Assembly: GCA_000711775.1 (NCBI GenBank)
Contig: ARYC01017211.1
Location: 1 to 64,000, forward strand
Length of the DNA: 64,000 bases
DNA from: Oxytricha trifallax
Lineage: Eukaryota; Ciliophora; Spirotrichea; Sporadotrichida; Oxytrichidae
Direction: 5' to 3'
Shown here in pieces: positions 1 through 13,200 of the stretch (position 1 is its first letter; each line of letters opens with the position of its first letter). The notes under the pieces were generated by a model that did not search any database, was not told the DNA's origin, and saw only the letters and a list, made by a program, of their open reading frames with translations. The position numbers and the translations under genes were made by a program.

Positions 1-39
1 AATACTGGTAATCTTCTCAGCAGCAGCTCTCATACTCAT

Positions 40-342
40 TCATTCGCTGGTTAGCATGTAAGACTCGCCACCTGCAGGAGTGATCAGCACTCTTACAGGT
101 TCATGATTGGAGGAAGGTACTACGAGGGAGAACTCGGCTCCGGGCTTAACCATGATGCTGAACTCCTCGCATTTGCAGTAGAGGTCGCCCTTGTGGTTGT
201 CGATCTCGAACGCGTCGTCCTGCTGCAGGTACTTGCGCTTGCGATACACCTGCACCTCGTAAGCGTTGGGCGTGTTGTGCTGGTACATGAAGCGCAGCTT
301 GAGTGGCTCTCTGGCTTGTAGGCGCTGGTTCAGCTGTTCCAT
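40..342 (-). CDS. small soluble protein, 100 aa, unrecognised
   Basis: The frame runs from ATG at 342 to a TGA and contains no TAA or TAG, so it reads the same in standard and ciliate codes. The product starts MEQLNQRLQAREPL and ends GGESYMLTSE; it is mixed charged/hydrophobic with no signal peptide or membrane segment, and has a CKC motif near residue 57. The upstream flank (343-400) turns AT-rich, as promoters of compact ciliate genes do. Base and codon use match the next two genes. I do not recognise the family; no function is proposed. Confidence 0.7.
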   Translation of the reverse strand: MEQLNQRLQAREPLKLRFMYQHNTPNAYEVQVYRKRKYLQQDDAFEIDNHKGDLYCKCEEFSIMVKPGAEFSLVVPSSNHEPVRVLITPAGGESYMLTSE

Positions 343-718
343 GGTTGAGCTGCAGGAGGTTTTTAGTTTAGTAATAATAATTAATAAAGGGGGAATTAGA
401 ATTTAAAGCACTGTTGTAGTGTGAAGGGAATGTTAGGAATGTTGGCGCAATGGAAAGCCAGGCGCTAGTTAGATGCACGAAGTGAAACATATGAATCAGT
501 GTAATTAATCGATAGTAAGACTACGAAACAAATGAAGGAATAGTGAGAGTATAGGATGATTTAAAAGTGTTATAACTAAAATTACAAAGTTAAACTTGAG
601 AAGGGATATAATCTTGATAATCTGGATGAAGCAAGCAGCGCTTCCAAGCGGGTCATACAATGAACTCTCATTCTTGGGGTCTTGCTTCATTGGTTCTGGA
701 GTCTCTCGCATAGACGTC
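343..718. other. intergenic spacer between two minus-strand genes
   Basis: AT-rich 3' flank of the large downstream-reading gene and 5' flank of the 100-aa gene. Open frames here are short and shadow-like. No RNA gene or repeat was seen. Confidence 0.5.
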
Positions 719-3700
719 TCAGACTTGATCTTGTTGGTCGCCGTTATCATTGCCAGCTCCAAGGTTGCCAGCATTCGCTTCATTAGCTGCCTTTTCTTCT
801 GCAGCTTTCTTCTTCTGGTGGAATGGGAGTATCTGCATGTTCATAGTGATGGCTGGAGCCTGGCCTGAAAGATGGTTGGTAGACATAGCAGGATTAGAGG
901 AAGGTTGTCCAATCATGGAGCCATCATCAATGCTGGATTTGTGAGGGGACTGCACTTTGCTGGTTCCTGTGCCCTCGCCAGTGGAGTGGTCATGGAAGGA
1001 CTTGGTCTAGTCTGATTAGTAGTTGTTGAAGTTCTGGGTAGAGAAGGCTGGTGGGGCTTGCTGCTTGCCAAATTCAATGTAGTTGTGCTTGGGGTTCATT
1101 ATCTACTGCGAATGCTGCTGGTTGGAAGATGGTTTCTGGTTCCAATTCATAGAGGAATAGTCATCGTTCCAAGCGAATTTCTCTGGTTTGCTTGTGGCTT
1201 GAGCTCCGAAGGGTTTGTTCCAGGAGTCCACTTGGCTTGGGTGCTCTTGCTGTTGTTGTTGTGGCTTGTAGTACTTAGCAGGATTGCCTTCTTGTTGATT
1301 CTGGTGAGAAATAGACCAATCTTGCTAACCAAGCATCATGTTCTAGTTCACAGGGTCAGATCTTTGTTCAGAATAGCTTCCAAACTCTGTGAGGTTTTGC
1401 TGATTGCCATAAGTTCCCATAAGCTGCTGAGGTTTCTTGAAATATTTGTCTGCTTCAGTCTTAGGTTTAGTTTCCTGGATTTTCTAGAGTTCACTCTGGA
1501 AATTGTAGCCAAACGATTCCTGGTCTGCTTGATGGCTTATCACAGTATAGTCATTGCCGAACTGTTAGTTCATTGCTGATTGTGGCTTGTTCTTTGAACC
1601 ATGCTTAAGTTGATATCCCATCTGACCGTGCTCCTTGCTTGATTTCTATCCATACAGCTTTTTGATTGTTTCAATGCTCTTGTCGATCGAGTTCTAATAA
1701 GGTAAATCGGCTGCCCTTTCGAGAGCTAAGAACAGTTCGCTATTCATTATGTCGTCATCACGAGCATTTTTCCAATTTTACCATGCCAATCTTCTTCTAA
1801 TTTTCTCGGCTGTACAGCTTGTATGGATTGTCAGGGAGGTTGCTTTGGTTAAAGAACTTTCCTTTGGCATAGAGTAGTGGTCTTGGTTTCTTGAGAATAG
1901 CTGGTTGCTGAGCTACTACTTCTGATTCCATGAGTTTTATTGCTGCATCGACATGTTCATGCTGGTATTCATACCCATCAGTTGATTTTAAGTAGTGCCT
2001 TTCATCATGGAGTTCATGGGGTTTGGGTTGCTTGCATAGTCTTGTGAAAGATTCTGGTTCTAAGACAAGAACTTGGGAGTGTGCGAGTGGTCTTGCTGCA
2101 AGATTTAGGGATCATCATCAAAAGCTGAGATTTCGTCTTAGTTCTGGATCTGGCTCTAGATCTGGCTCTGGTTATGGATCTGGCTTAAGCTCTGTCTGAA
2201 TCTGGTTTTGAATCTGGTTCTGTGGCTTGGATTTGGGTATGGGAGACATAACAAAGGACTGTGGGAGTTTACTTGTCTATTGCTGGAGCTGGTACTTTTC
2301 TCTGTTCACAACGCTCTCGTCTTGAAAGTAGGATTCTAGCACGCCGCCGTGCTCTTGTTAGCTTCTTGAGTATTCACTCATCTGGCCATAGTTTGACTTC
2401 TTGGATGAAGTAGGGGAAGGGTTGTAGGTCTGAGGCTGGTCTTCGTTAGCGTAGTCGGTGTCGTTGTCGATGGAGGGGCTTACACTCTGAATCATAGAAC
2501 TGACTGTAAGGCCTTCAATCATTAGGCGAGTTTGAGGATTATGCATTCTCTTGGATACCTCATCAATGTAGAATGCGGGTTCACGCATAATGACCTTTCT
2601 ATTAGCAGCGTTACTTGATGTGAATATCACTTACAATGAAGAGTCATTAGAGATATCGCTGGTGAACATCAGCATTTTTCTATAAGCATCCAAATGCAAG
2701 AGGAAGGGCGAGTGTTCAATCTTGGATTGCTCTTTTGAAGGTGGTTAAACGTAGCCGTAAGTAGAGACCTCTTTAACGATTGGTTGTGTGCTCAACTTGA
2801 TGCTATCGTTACTGGAACGCTTCTGTTTGGAGAGGAAATTGCTTGCCCAACAGAGGCTTGTTTTTAGGCTTTCCTAAAGACTGGAGAGAATACCCATTGC
2901 TATCTTGAAGTCTTCAGGTAGTTCCCAATTCAGATTTAGAGGAGGATCTCGATTGTCTATCGGTTTAAACTTGAAGTATCTATAAAGGTAAGGTCAATTC
3001 TATAATGCTTACGTGGAGTTTTAGAACTTATACAAATCGGGGAACTACTATTTCATTAACTCATTAAGGATGCTCTGAACTAGCAAAGCCAGCGACTTAG
3101 CCAGTTACTAAGTGCTCTGCTGTAAAGAATGAATGGCCGAATCAGGTGGTGGAGAAATCAATAGCATTACAAGCGCGTTTATCTGATACAACTTGTTGAG
3201 AAACAGCATGGGTCGTGGTGTAGTTGAGAAGAGGAACCTTTGAGTTTCGAGTCGAGTGAGTCATCTTTACAAATTATAAGCACGTATTGATAAACTTACG
3301 AATGAAATTGAAAGCTTCTTATTCACTTGACTTGGAGAACTTATTGAAGAAGTCCTCGATATAGGAGACTTGTGAGTAGCTTGCCTTGGAGATCTTGTAG
3401 TGGACCAATACGCCCTGTGGAGTGTCTGGAGGCATTTCCTAGAAGGGTGCGTTCTCATATGTGAGTCTCTGCACCTGATATTAGAGATAGCTGATTCCTC
3501 TGTGAAGGTCGCACACTGCGTGGTGGAAACTGGGGAACGAGTACCTAATATACAGTTAGTCGAAGGTAACAAACTTACATTGAGTAGAATCTCACAAAGA
3601 ATTAGCGAGCTCTGTACTGGAAGTCGTCATACTAAAGTAGCATGTTCTTAGGGATTTCCTCTCTCATAGTGCAAGAATAAAATCTCACTTCAAACACGCT

Positions 3701-6488
3701 TTTCATGTGTGTAAAAAAAGCAGTCTTTCGTGAAGTCTCTGATGAAAGTCTAGTACATTTCCTTGAAGCCACCACTCTTATAGTCAAAGGATTTCGGCAC
3801 GGTTTTGTCCTCTCTCCAGCTGGTACTGGTGCTAGTGATTACAAGCTCTTTCTTGGAATTCTCACGAATCACTCCAAATACTGACGAAGGTACAACAACA
3901 TCCTTTTAAAAGAAGACCAGCTCCACAATGATTGAGCCTCTGTTTTTGAGAATGGCTGAAAACTGTTATTGGTTCTTCATGAATTATTATGCGAAGCTGC
4001 CAAGTTCATAGAAGTTTGCGTGCTTATAATCAATCTGGCCAATCAGTTTGCAGTCGTAGCCTCTGAATGATTCGTCAAAGACAGCCAGTCGAGTGCTTGC
4101 TGCAATGGGAACTTTGCAGGGTTTAAAAACATATCGTTCACCAAGACCTGGGGTTCGGCTTTGAAAAGAGAGCAAAGCAGCATACAGAACGATCTTCTTT
4201 CAATGTAGACGAGTCCATCGCAGAGGACGTTGGCGAGGTGCATGACTTAATCAAGGTATGGTGTATAATGGATAGCCTTTTGCATTTGAGAGTTGAGGCT
4301 GATAGTTGGATTGAATGAACCGTACTTTTCTCTGAACTGGAAGTGTCTCACTCTGTTAATTGTTGCGCTGCGAACCAAGCGATGAGGTGAGAACATAAGT
4401 CGATAATAGGGGTTTTAGATAAAGGGCGAGCCAGTAAAAGTGTAGTGCTAATCGGACTTCTCTTTCTGAATAAACAAATAGCAGTCGATGGCATTCTGAA
4501 ACATGAATGGAAGCTGCAAAGTCTCAGATGGTATGAAGTCTTCGAACCTCTCCTTTACATACCAGAGTCGAGTAAATAGGCGATGCTTGTAGAACTTGTA
4601 CAGATCGTCTCTTGACTTGGACTGCACATTCTCCTTCTTCTCAATTTCGTTAGCACTCTTCTGAATTTGTTTCTCTTGAGCACTTAACAGAACTCTATTC
4701 TGCACCTCAACTTCATCCTCCTCTTTCATCTCTTCGTTGAGGACCTCTTTGTTTTGATTGCTTCGTTCTTCGTATTGGTTGTTCTCTGATAGCTTCTGCC
4801 TCTTCTATCTCTCAACTTCTTTCATCTTCAATGCTTCGGTAGGGTCGTTTTTGGATGGTCGTTTTTTAAGTAGCTTGTATTTGACACCATCAACGAGTTG
4901 GTCAACTCCTTCAGCATTCATATAGTGGGCGTTATTTCGAATCTTCTGGTGCTGCTGCAAGACAACACTCCTCTCTGCAAAGTGGAAATCCAAGTTGTTT
5001 TCGAGCTGGACTCCGTTGGAAGTTGTAGGGTAGTATGTCAAAAATGCGTAGTTCTTCGCGTGTTCATTTTCACCATACATCTGTTGAATAGTAGAAGGCT
5101 TTCATTTACATCCTGAGTTTGTTCCTCCCTGGAAGCGTAAGGATAATTCAAGGCGATTAATAGGCTAATCTCGTAGTCTTCATACAGCTTTCTGTCAAGG
5201 GCAATCCATCTGTTGTGCTCTGTAGAGGAAGGAATATTGGGATAGAACTGCATTTCTCTCATCATGCTGGAGGTGGCGTCACAGTCAGGGCGTTCATATC
5301 GAGTGGCCTGAATCTGGCTGCTTTGACTGAATGGAGGGATCGACGATTGCTGCGAAGAATCAAAGCGGGGCTTCCTTTATGAGAGCATTCCTTCGTTCGA
5401 GTGCTCTGAAAAGTTCAGGTTGCTGTTCAGTTTCATGCTGCTCATTCTCAACTGGTTCTCTGGCTGTTGGTGTTGCTGCGAGCTTTTTTCAACCTCAGGG
5501 GTTCTTAATCCCCTTTAATTATCTTACCTGGACCTCGAGTCAGATGAGAAAGAGGTCTTCTTGAACGATGAGCGGGAGTTTAGCTGATTGGGGTTCCTGT
5601 TGAACCTGGGTTCACGCATCTGGACTTGGTTTTCTTCGTCGTCAACGTTGATCACGGGGATTGAGGCGTCTCTCGAAGCGTTCCTGGGGTTTACTTGTCC
5701 CTGGTTAGATTCCACATAGCTGAAGGTTAATTCCTCGGAGGTTATGATTAGTTCTTCCTCTTCTTCCTCTCGTCGTTGAAGTATTTAGCAGTGGTACCAT
5801 ATGTATGGACTTCGTCGAGGAACATTTGATGAAGCAAAGGTTGATTGTAAACAGAATGGACCTCTTGCCACATGTCTTCACTTTCAATCATCTCGATCCC
5901 AGAAATCTCAAGCTTTCGAACGAGAATCTGGTTGTTCTTCTGGTTGTCGACCTCGTTGTTGTTGTAGAATTAGGGAAGAGGGTAGGTTTGCTCGAGGGAG
6001 GTGCTGGTGATAGTGTAGACGGTGGTTTATCTCTTGCTTACAGACTGAACAGACTGAACACTGATGTCGTGATTGCCGTTCTGAAGCCAGATCAGCATCT
6101 ATTTGCAGAATTTCCTTCCATCTTGGATTGTGAAGTCTTGAAGGGTGGCATCATACATGGCTTAGCCCATTACCTGGTGTACGAACGAAATGATAGGAGT
6201 GTAGATGCACTCGACGAAGTTTAGGTTGACGCCAAAGCAAGCGATCATCTTCTTGAGCAGCAAAGTCACATTGAATGGAGTAGCAGCTGCAAGGAATTCA
6301 AGAACCGAGCATTGTAGTGAGATGTCCTGAGCACTGTTCTTGAAACTTATGTCGAGGGGTATGTGGTGGAGCATACGAGCATGGACGTCACGTTGCATGG
6401 TGGCCTTGATGTGCTTGAGGAGGTTGTAGTCGACTTTGAAGATCTCGATCTTCCCTTTTGGAAGCAAGAGTTGGTCAAACAAATTCAT
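719..6488 (-). CDS. very large Q/N/S-rich protein, spliced, family unknown
   Basis: With TAA/TAG read as Gln, one coding path runs from ATG at 6488 (MNLFDQLLLPKGKIEIF) to TGA at 719. The N-terminal ~170 residues look globular. A middle part (about 5.1-3.7 kb) has charged coiled-coil-like stretches (KEEDEVEVQNR) and then a globular piece with the motif DYKHANFYELGSFA. The last third (about 2.3-0.7 kb) is low complexity, rich in Q, N, P and S, with repeated QNQIQ/PEPDLEPDP-type tracts. Short GT-AG introns are apparent, e.g. about 5,505-5,530, about 5,090-5,120 and about 3,545-3,580 (34 bp with a CTAAC branch-like site). Two frames both look coding near 3,990-4,240, so an exon edge or a small germline-only insert lies there. 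I do not recognise a family. The gene is alone on its strand between the 100-aa gene and the divergent DDE gene. Confidence 0.6.
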
Positions 6489-6660
6489 GGAATTAATTAA
6501 TTATAAAATTTCTGATTGATCGAGCTTTTATATCCGTGTGAAATCTCGGAATGATTTCTATTGGTTTGAGTTTAAGTGTGATTTGGGCTATTACTATTAA
6601 CTATTAAACTTTAAAAGACTGGGAGATATCAAACCTCGTGCAGGGAACAGCTCCAAGACT

Positions 6661-9439
6661 ATGCAGCTGCTGCCTATCGTCAATGAACCATCCTCTGGTA
6701 GTGAGCAATCGTACGATTCCTTCGCTCACAAATCAATACTTAGCTTTGGGTTTCTCTGCCAGCAAGAGTTCGAAGAGATCAAGCAGAGTGCGTTGAAGCC
6801 ATAGTCGAAGACTGTAGTTAAATGGACATCCGTCGTGCTGGGCACTAACTTCCTCTCTAATCCCAAACCAGTGAAGCTCTCTTACACCTCAGGCACTCTC
6901 CTCAACAATGGGCAGGTGCCACCGTCGACGATGGGCATACTGGGTGGGCAAAATCATCAGACTGCCCTTGGAGAACGTCGAGCGAGCAGTCTCATCGCTA
7001 GTCGATGTTGAAAGTCTGGCTACAGATGACCAGCTTTGTCAGGGCATGGATCAGTTCCTTCGAATGCTTAGGAAGCCTTAACATTCTGTTGCCTAGAAGA
7101 CCCCTAATGTATTGTCCAAAAACCTGCAGATAAAGCAGGGCGACGAGCTCTGGTAAGCACTGTAAGACTTCATGAAGGAGCAGGGTATTGATAACGATTT
7201 CGCTTAAGTTAAACACTCAAACCCCAAACTTATGAATGGAAGCTCCAAGAATCCTTACCTGAAACGCAGGGACGCGAAGCTGGCTTTGAAGAAGATCGCT
7301 GTCGTGCAGCACTACAAGGTGGAGAACATGAAGCCCAAGGACATAGCGCTCGAGATGGGCGTGGATAGGCGATTCGTGTACAAAGCAATCGAGAAGTTCA
7401 AGTATGAGGTGGAGCACCGGGTGCTCAATCCCAAGCCAAAGCAGAAGAATGGGAGGAAGAATACGCGGAGCAACCCGCTGTTGCTGAAGGCGATCGCTGT
7501 TATCCTTGAACAAACAGGCATCTACAAGGTCACTGGCTGGCGCCTGCATCATAAACTGCTCGAGATGCAAGGTTAAGTAGCAGAATTCAAGGATCTAATG
7601 GTGCCGAGCGTGGCTACGCTCTTGAAGGTTCTGAAGGAAAGTTTTCACCTTCGATTTGGCAAGGCCCAGAACTCGAACGTCAAGTATAGGGACCCAACGT
7701 TCAACGAGAAGCGGTTATGGGTGTCAAGACTGCTCGTGCAGCTATTCTTGGAGGATGCAGTGATCATATCAGTAGATGAATCGAACTTCAGGAGTGACTA
7801 CCTGCCAACCAAGCAATGGAGCTTCAATGCTGCTGCTCTTCACGAAAAAACCACTAAGAACGACTCCTCCTTGGCCCCTGCAGTTGGTAAGACTGAGATC
7901 CTTGTGACCAACGACGTGATCGACTATGGCGAAATGCTGGCTGTCTACCCCAACAGAGAAACATGCATGGATGAAAACATCGAGGACCGAAAGTAGGCTC
8001 AAAATGGAGAAGTAAGTATGGCACCTTTTCAAAAGCAAGTTTAGATTTAAGAAGAAAATGACCTAAAAAGCCAAGATTCACGACCCCAAGCAATTCCGGG
8101 GACCCCCAGGTAAGCTTCGCTATTTTTGCTTAACTTGTTGAATTCAGCGCCAAACATGGCTCGAGAGGTGCTGGTTGCGATGAGAACAGTGCAATCGCTA
8201 GTAAGCAAGACTAGATCAGCGTTAGTGAGAGAATAGGAACAGCACCTGGAAGTTTTCCACCTGATCTCCAGAGTCCAAACTAGAAATCGATCTTTGCAAA
8301 GTTAAGCAGAAAATCTTACACTTAGGAACAGCGTATACTGGGTCCGAGAGGGGAGAGCATTGCTGCCACTCCTGTGAAAAATCGTAGTAATCAGAGACAC
8401 ACTCAGCTGTCACCTGGTAAATGTCCTATCCTGGAAGCCCCGGAGGGCAGTGCTCAGCACGCATCGCTGCAGAAGCGCTTCGACGCCATCAGAATTTGCA
8501 GCTCCTCCAAGAAGGCTCGCAGCTAGCCAGAAACCCCTCTCAAATCGTCGTCGGCGCTCGCTCCATTGCTTCAGAACCTGGCCAGCCTCAGGTTGCAATC
8601 CACCTAACGTAAGGGCAGTGAGGTTTCAGGCGTTGCAGGTAGTAGAAGCAGGATTCCAATCACACCTAAACGTCTTCAGCTATCGAGTAGGGGTGGGAGC
8701 AGCAGCTAAATCAGAGGGTATTCATAGTAAAGTAAGCGATTTCTTCAAATTTAAGCGAACTTTTTGAAGGTTCAGAGCCAAGTTAAGCAGGTAAGCACGA
8801 CAAGCAAGCAGCTATTGCGAATACTAGGAGTTGTTGCATCGAATCGCTATAGTAGTACACACCCATCGCAACGGTGCGCGAACAAGCCAACCAACGCCTA
8901 GGCAAGTATGGGGTCTTGGCAAGGAATCTCTCAATCGCGAAGGAGGCGACCAAGCGGCAGCAGTTCTCCATGAGTTTCGTGGCGGCCATCACCAAGGACA
9001 GGTTGATCTCGAGTCAGGTCATCGAGGGCGCGTTCGACGCCATGCTGTTCGAGAACTTCCTCTATCACACCCTGCGCCAGCTGCGCACTGACAAGGACCT
9101 CGCGTCGAAGAGGATCGTGCTGCTCATGGACAACGCAGTCATTCACAAGTATTCGGAGGTGCTGGCTACAGCCAGGAAGTTCAAGGTGACAGTGCTATTC
9201 AACGCTGAGTACTCGCCATGGCTCAACCCGATCGAGCAGTTGTTCTCTTACATCAAGAGGCACCTTCGATAGGAGCAGGCAGACAGCAAGTAAGCATCTT
9301 ACACATAATACTCTCTAGGATCCACCTCGTGAAGCGGCTCTCGGAGATTCTGAAAGCCATGACCAAGACTGACGTGAACAAGCTCTGGGCCTTCAGCGTG
9401 AAGCAGTGGTGCAGCACCATCAAGCACGGCTTCGTTTGA
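6661..9439 (+). CDS. domesticated IS630/Tc1-type DDE transposase gene with long insert
   Basis: ATG at 6661 (MQLLPIVNEPSSG) opens about 190 N-terminal residues without a known domain. From 7232 there is a helix-turn-helix (KPKDIALEMGVDRRFVYKAI), a second HTH-like part (YKVTGWRLHHKLLEMQG), then catalytic D1 in VDESNF (about 7,775), D2 in LLMDNAVIH (about 9,127) and E in YSPWLNPIEQLF (about 9,226). Between D1 and D2 lies an extra ~290-residue S/K/Q/P-rich stretch, open only if TAA/TAG are Gln. GT-AG introns fit at 8,110-8,147, 8,791-8,852 and 9,290-9,318; 8,012-8,044 is possible. The stop is TGA at 9437. One apparent frame change near 6,900-6,960 is unexplained (exon edge, short germline insert or sequence error). 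There are no terminal inverted repeats, the GC content is host-like and introns are present. These point to a host gene, not a mobile copy. Fold and catalytic triad are secure; the role is not, though germline DNA processing would be a natural guess. Confidence 0.75.
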
Positions 9440-9574
9440 AGCAAATGTTGGCAACAATCGACAACATACCAAGAGTGGCTAAGGACAGCAAGAATCGCGA
9501 CGACGAGCGAATTATTGATTAGATTAGCATTATAACTAACTATTACATATTACATTTTTAAGTTTAAGTTTAAA

Positions 9575-10026
9575 TCAATCAAACCTTCCAAACCATTACA
9601 ACCTCCCTCGCTTGCGCGCATTCAAGACACCAACTTCGCCATTGTAGCCATTCACGGTCGTTACAAGCCATCCCAGAGCAGTTCTAACCAAAACGAGCGT
9701 AAATAACTAAGTTTGGCACTAAATGACATCGAATGGGCTATTCAACACTCTCAACTCTTGCTCCCATCATCATAATGCACTCTCAGCGCAGTATACCACT
9801 ATAAGCTACGACCATTAGCACCAATGCTTGAGAGTTCTTAGCTTCTAATCACTACTACACACTCAAATGTTGTTGGAATTCGTAGAAATCGTTTAAAAGC
9901 TTCAAAAGTAGTTGAATCGTACAAGTCTTTGCTCATTTACACTAAAAGCCAACATTTTCGTTCTGCCTCATTCGAACAGCTGGAGACTTATGACCAAATA
10001 TTTATAATTCTCATTTTGATTAATTA
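9575..10026 (+). CDS. partial coding block cut off at the AT-rich boundary
   Basis: A GC-richer open frame, TAA/TAG as Gln, reads ARIQDTNFAIVAIHGRYK, then a Q/S/L-rich middle, then SFEQLETYDQIFII. Amino-acid composition is that of a real protein, unlike the other two plus frames or the minus strand. It starts in the short AT-rich spacer after the DDE gene and dissolves into AT-rich DNA at about 10,030 with no TGA. It is best read as one macronuclear-destined segment of a gene whose remainder lies elsewhere, or an exon followed by an AT-rich intron. Family not recognised. Confidence 0.45.
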
Positions 10027-10229
10027 ATTCAATTTCCTATCTTTTTCTATTTTATCAATATTTAATTTATTTAACAAAAAAATCATAATTAAAATACAAT
10101 TACTTAAAAATGATTTGTAAAATAATTAAATTAAATAAAACTTAATAAAGTTATGATTGTATGAAGAATTTGTACATTCGTATCTTACACTTTTTTCTAC
10201 AATTTATGTCTGTGAGCTCAAAAAAAATA

Positions 10230-13200
10230 AAATTTTATAATCAATGGATAGTAGTAAAGGTATGGGACTGGATACTCCAGTATTTTTATTAATTTTAATT
10301 GGGGGGGGGGGGAAGTTTCCTGTCCCCTTTGGTAGTTTCTTGCCCCAACATTAAATTTTATATATTTTGCAATAAATTTAATAGAAACAAATAAATTTCA
10401 ATTTAAATTACCATAACCATGTACTATACAACATTTATTATTATATAATTTTCAAGGTACATAATTATTCTTTATCAAATTATATATTATTAACAAGGCT
10501 AAAATAAGTGTTTTTATTAATAATTAATGTAATTTTCATTAAATTTTAAATTCATTATCAAGGTAGAAATGATATTTGAAGCTAAATTTAAAAAAAACTA
10601 CATCATAATTGATGATAAAGATTCTTTGAAAATTATAAAAATTACATATTTATATGTATGGGGCAGGAAGCTTCCGAAGGGGGCAGGAAACTTCCCCCCC
10701 CTAATAATTTAATAATTGTATTTTGAATGAGAATTCACAAAGTGTTTAAACCTCCATTTAAAATGGTATTTCTCTAAAACATTAATAAATATTACTAAAT
10801 ATAAATGTAACTTAGATTAAAAATAAAAAATTAAATTTAACAAATTATTCTTAAATTATGAATAATTAATTTAATTATTTTTACGCATTTTAATTAAAAA
10901 TTTAGCTTTGAATGATCAAAATATAAGATAGAGCTTATATTTAAAATAAATTTAATATACAAATTAAATAAATAACCAAATATTTATATTAACATATTTA
11001 ATTATAAATTAGAAGCCTTTAAATTAAAAAAGTCTATTTTAAAATTACTTAATAAAAACCAAAAATTATAAGTTAATTAGATAAAAATTATAAAGAATAT
11101 GAAATTATAATCAAATTAAATTTGTATTTAAAAATAAATAATCATATTAAAACAGCTGTTTTAATTAACAATCTTTTTGCACAAACTAAAAGTTAAGTTG
11201 AATGTCTTTTTCCTTAAAGTAACACTTTATGGAGTATAGCTCAAAGTAACGTTTTTATTAAGAATTGGCTACTTAAATTCTATAAATGTTTCTGTAAAGA
11301 AAGTATTTTTAAAAATTATAAATATACAAATTTTAGTTTTAATGAAAAAATAAGTATCTGGCTCAGTTACAGAGAAATAGTTATTACCCTCTTGTTCTCT
11401 GAAAGCTCAAATATTTGAATTTAAAATAAAAATATTCGTTTTTTAATAAAATTGTATAATACAAAAAAATATTTTTAAAAATCATCATTGAAATTTAATA
11501 TAATTGGATTCTTTTTTTACACTTTATTTCATTGAAGAGATTAATTATGAAACGATAATATTAATATAACTAGTGAACTTGACAAGAATTATATTTATCT
11601 AATTGAAGAAAATATTTTTTCTCATAATATGATATATTATTAATTTTTTAGGTAAAATAAAAAAGCATAGAAATATACTAGTTCATTTTCAAAGCAGTTG
11701 TCTAATTAATAGGAAGCTATCTAAAAGTTGCAATCTTAAACAATACATTAAATATTAATAAATTATAATCAATCATAGGACAAAAGGCACGTATAAATTA
11801 ATAAATTAATGATTAAATTAATTAAATGTATTATTTATAATATATTAAATCTATAAATTAAACTTTAAATATAATCTATTATTTATTGTATTTATAAATT
11901 TTATTACTGTATAATTTTTTAATTATTTTCTCTGAACAACTTACAGAATTATAGATAAAAGATGTTTACTAAGATAAATAAAATTTATGTATAAAAAAAT
12001 TTTATCTTATAAATATAAAATTTATTACCATCGATGTATAATTTTGAATTTGTTTCCAATTACAATAAATTAAAAACACAAACTTTAAATAAATTTCTTA
12101 TTTTATAGAATTAAATTCATTAACAATTTTCTAGTATTTTATTTAATTACTTATGTTTTTTTGCAACTTTCTGATAAAATAATGAATAAAATTAATTATA
12201 TCCATTAAATGCCTCTAATATTTTTGCATAATAAATAAATACTCATAAATTAAAAGACTGGTAGATAATTAATCATTTTATTAAGTCCAATATTAAAAAT
12301 AATAATTAAGTTATCATATAACAAAAGACTAATTATTTTTTTTGCATATTTTTATTATAATCAGCTAGTTTGGTTCAATGTACAATGTTTCCTTAAGATT
12401 TGGACTCCCAGTTTATGGATTTTAGTTAGGCCAATAATTATTTTTGGTTAATAAAATGTCGTCAGCTTTTTCTATGTTTATTATGAAATACAATGTAATA
12501 TAAATTTCTAACTGATAAATGAAAATTCAAATCTTTAAAAGAAAAAAATTGATTAAAATAATACAAATTTATCTCATCAGCTTTTTTCCCATAAATGACA
12601 TAAAATATAAAAATAAATTAATTCTAATTTTTATTAGATTTACTATTTAATATTCCATTATTCTAATTAAATATTTTAATGTAAATTATGTTTTTCTTCC
12701 CAATTTTTTTTTATATTAAGAATTATTAATCATTTAGCTAATTTTATTCATAAAAAAATATAATAATAATGCATACTTTATTATTTTTAAGTTGTTTATC
12801 ACACTAATACTAGATAATAATACAAGGCACCCTAACATAACAAATAAGAATTTATAAAATATATTTAATTTTATTAAATCAAAAGATTAATTAAATATAC
12901 TGCTTTTTATATGTTTATCGGCACAAAATTTTATTGGGTGAAATAATTAAACCTAAATAATTAAATGTAATAAATATTTATAAGAATCCTTCTTATTTAA
13001 AAAAGTAAAAATAGATCTTTAATAATTAACATTTTATTCATTTTTATATTGAAAATTTTAATAAAGATCTTTAGTTTTAGAAATAAAAACATAGAGAATA
13101 TTTAAAATATATTTATTTTTTTAAATTAACCTATCCTCATAAATTCTCAATAGCTGCGTCAATATTTTGATATATAAATATTATAAATTTAATTATAAGT

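Noticed and set aside
8421-8767. Overlapping plus and minus ORFs at 8.4-8.8 kb
   Set aside because: Shadows of the S/K/Q-rich insert of the DDE gene, whose own frame contains TAA/TAG as Gln.
10301-10312. Long G-runs as telomeric repeats
   Set aside because: They are plain G/C homopolymer tips of MITEs and Merlin 2. The true telomere-like repeats here are the C4A4 tips of TBEs, which are internal transposon ends, not chromosome ends.
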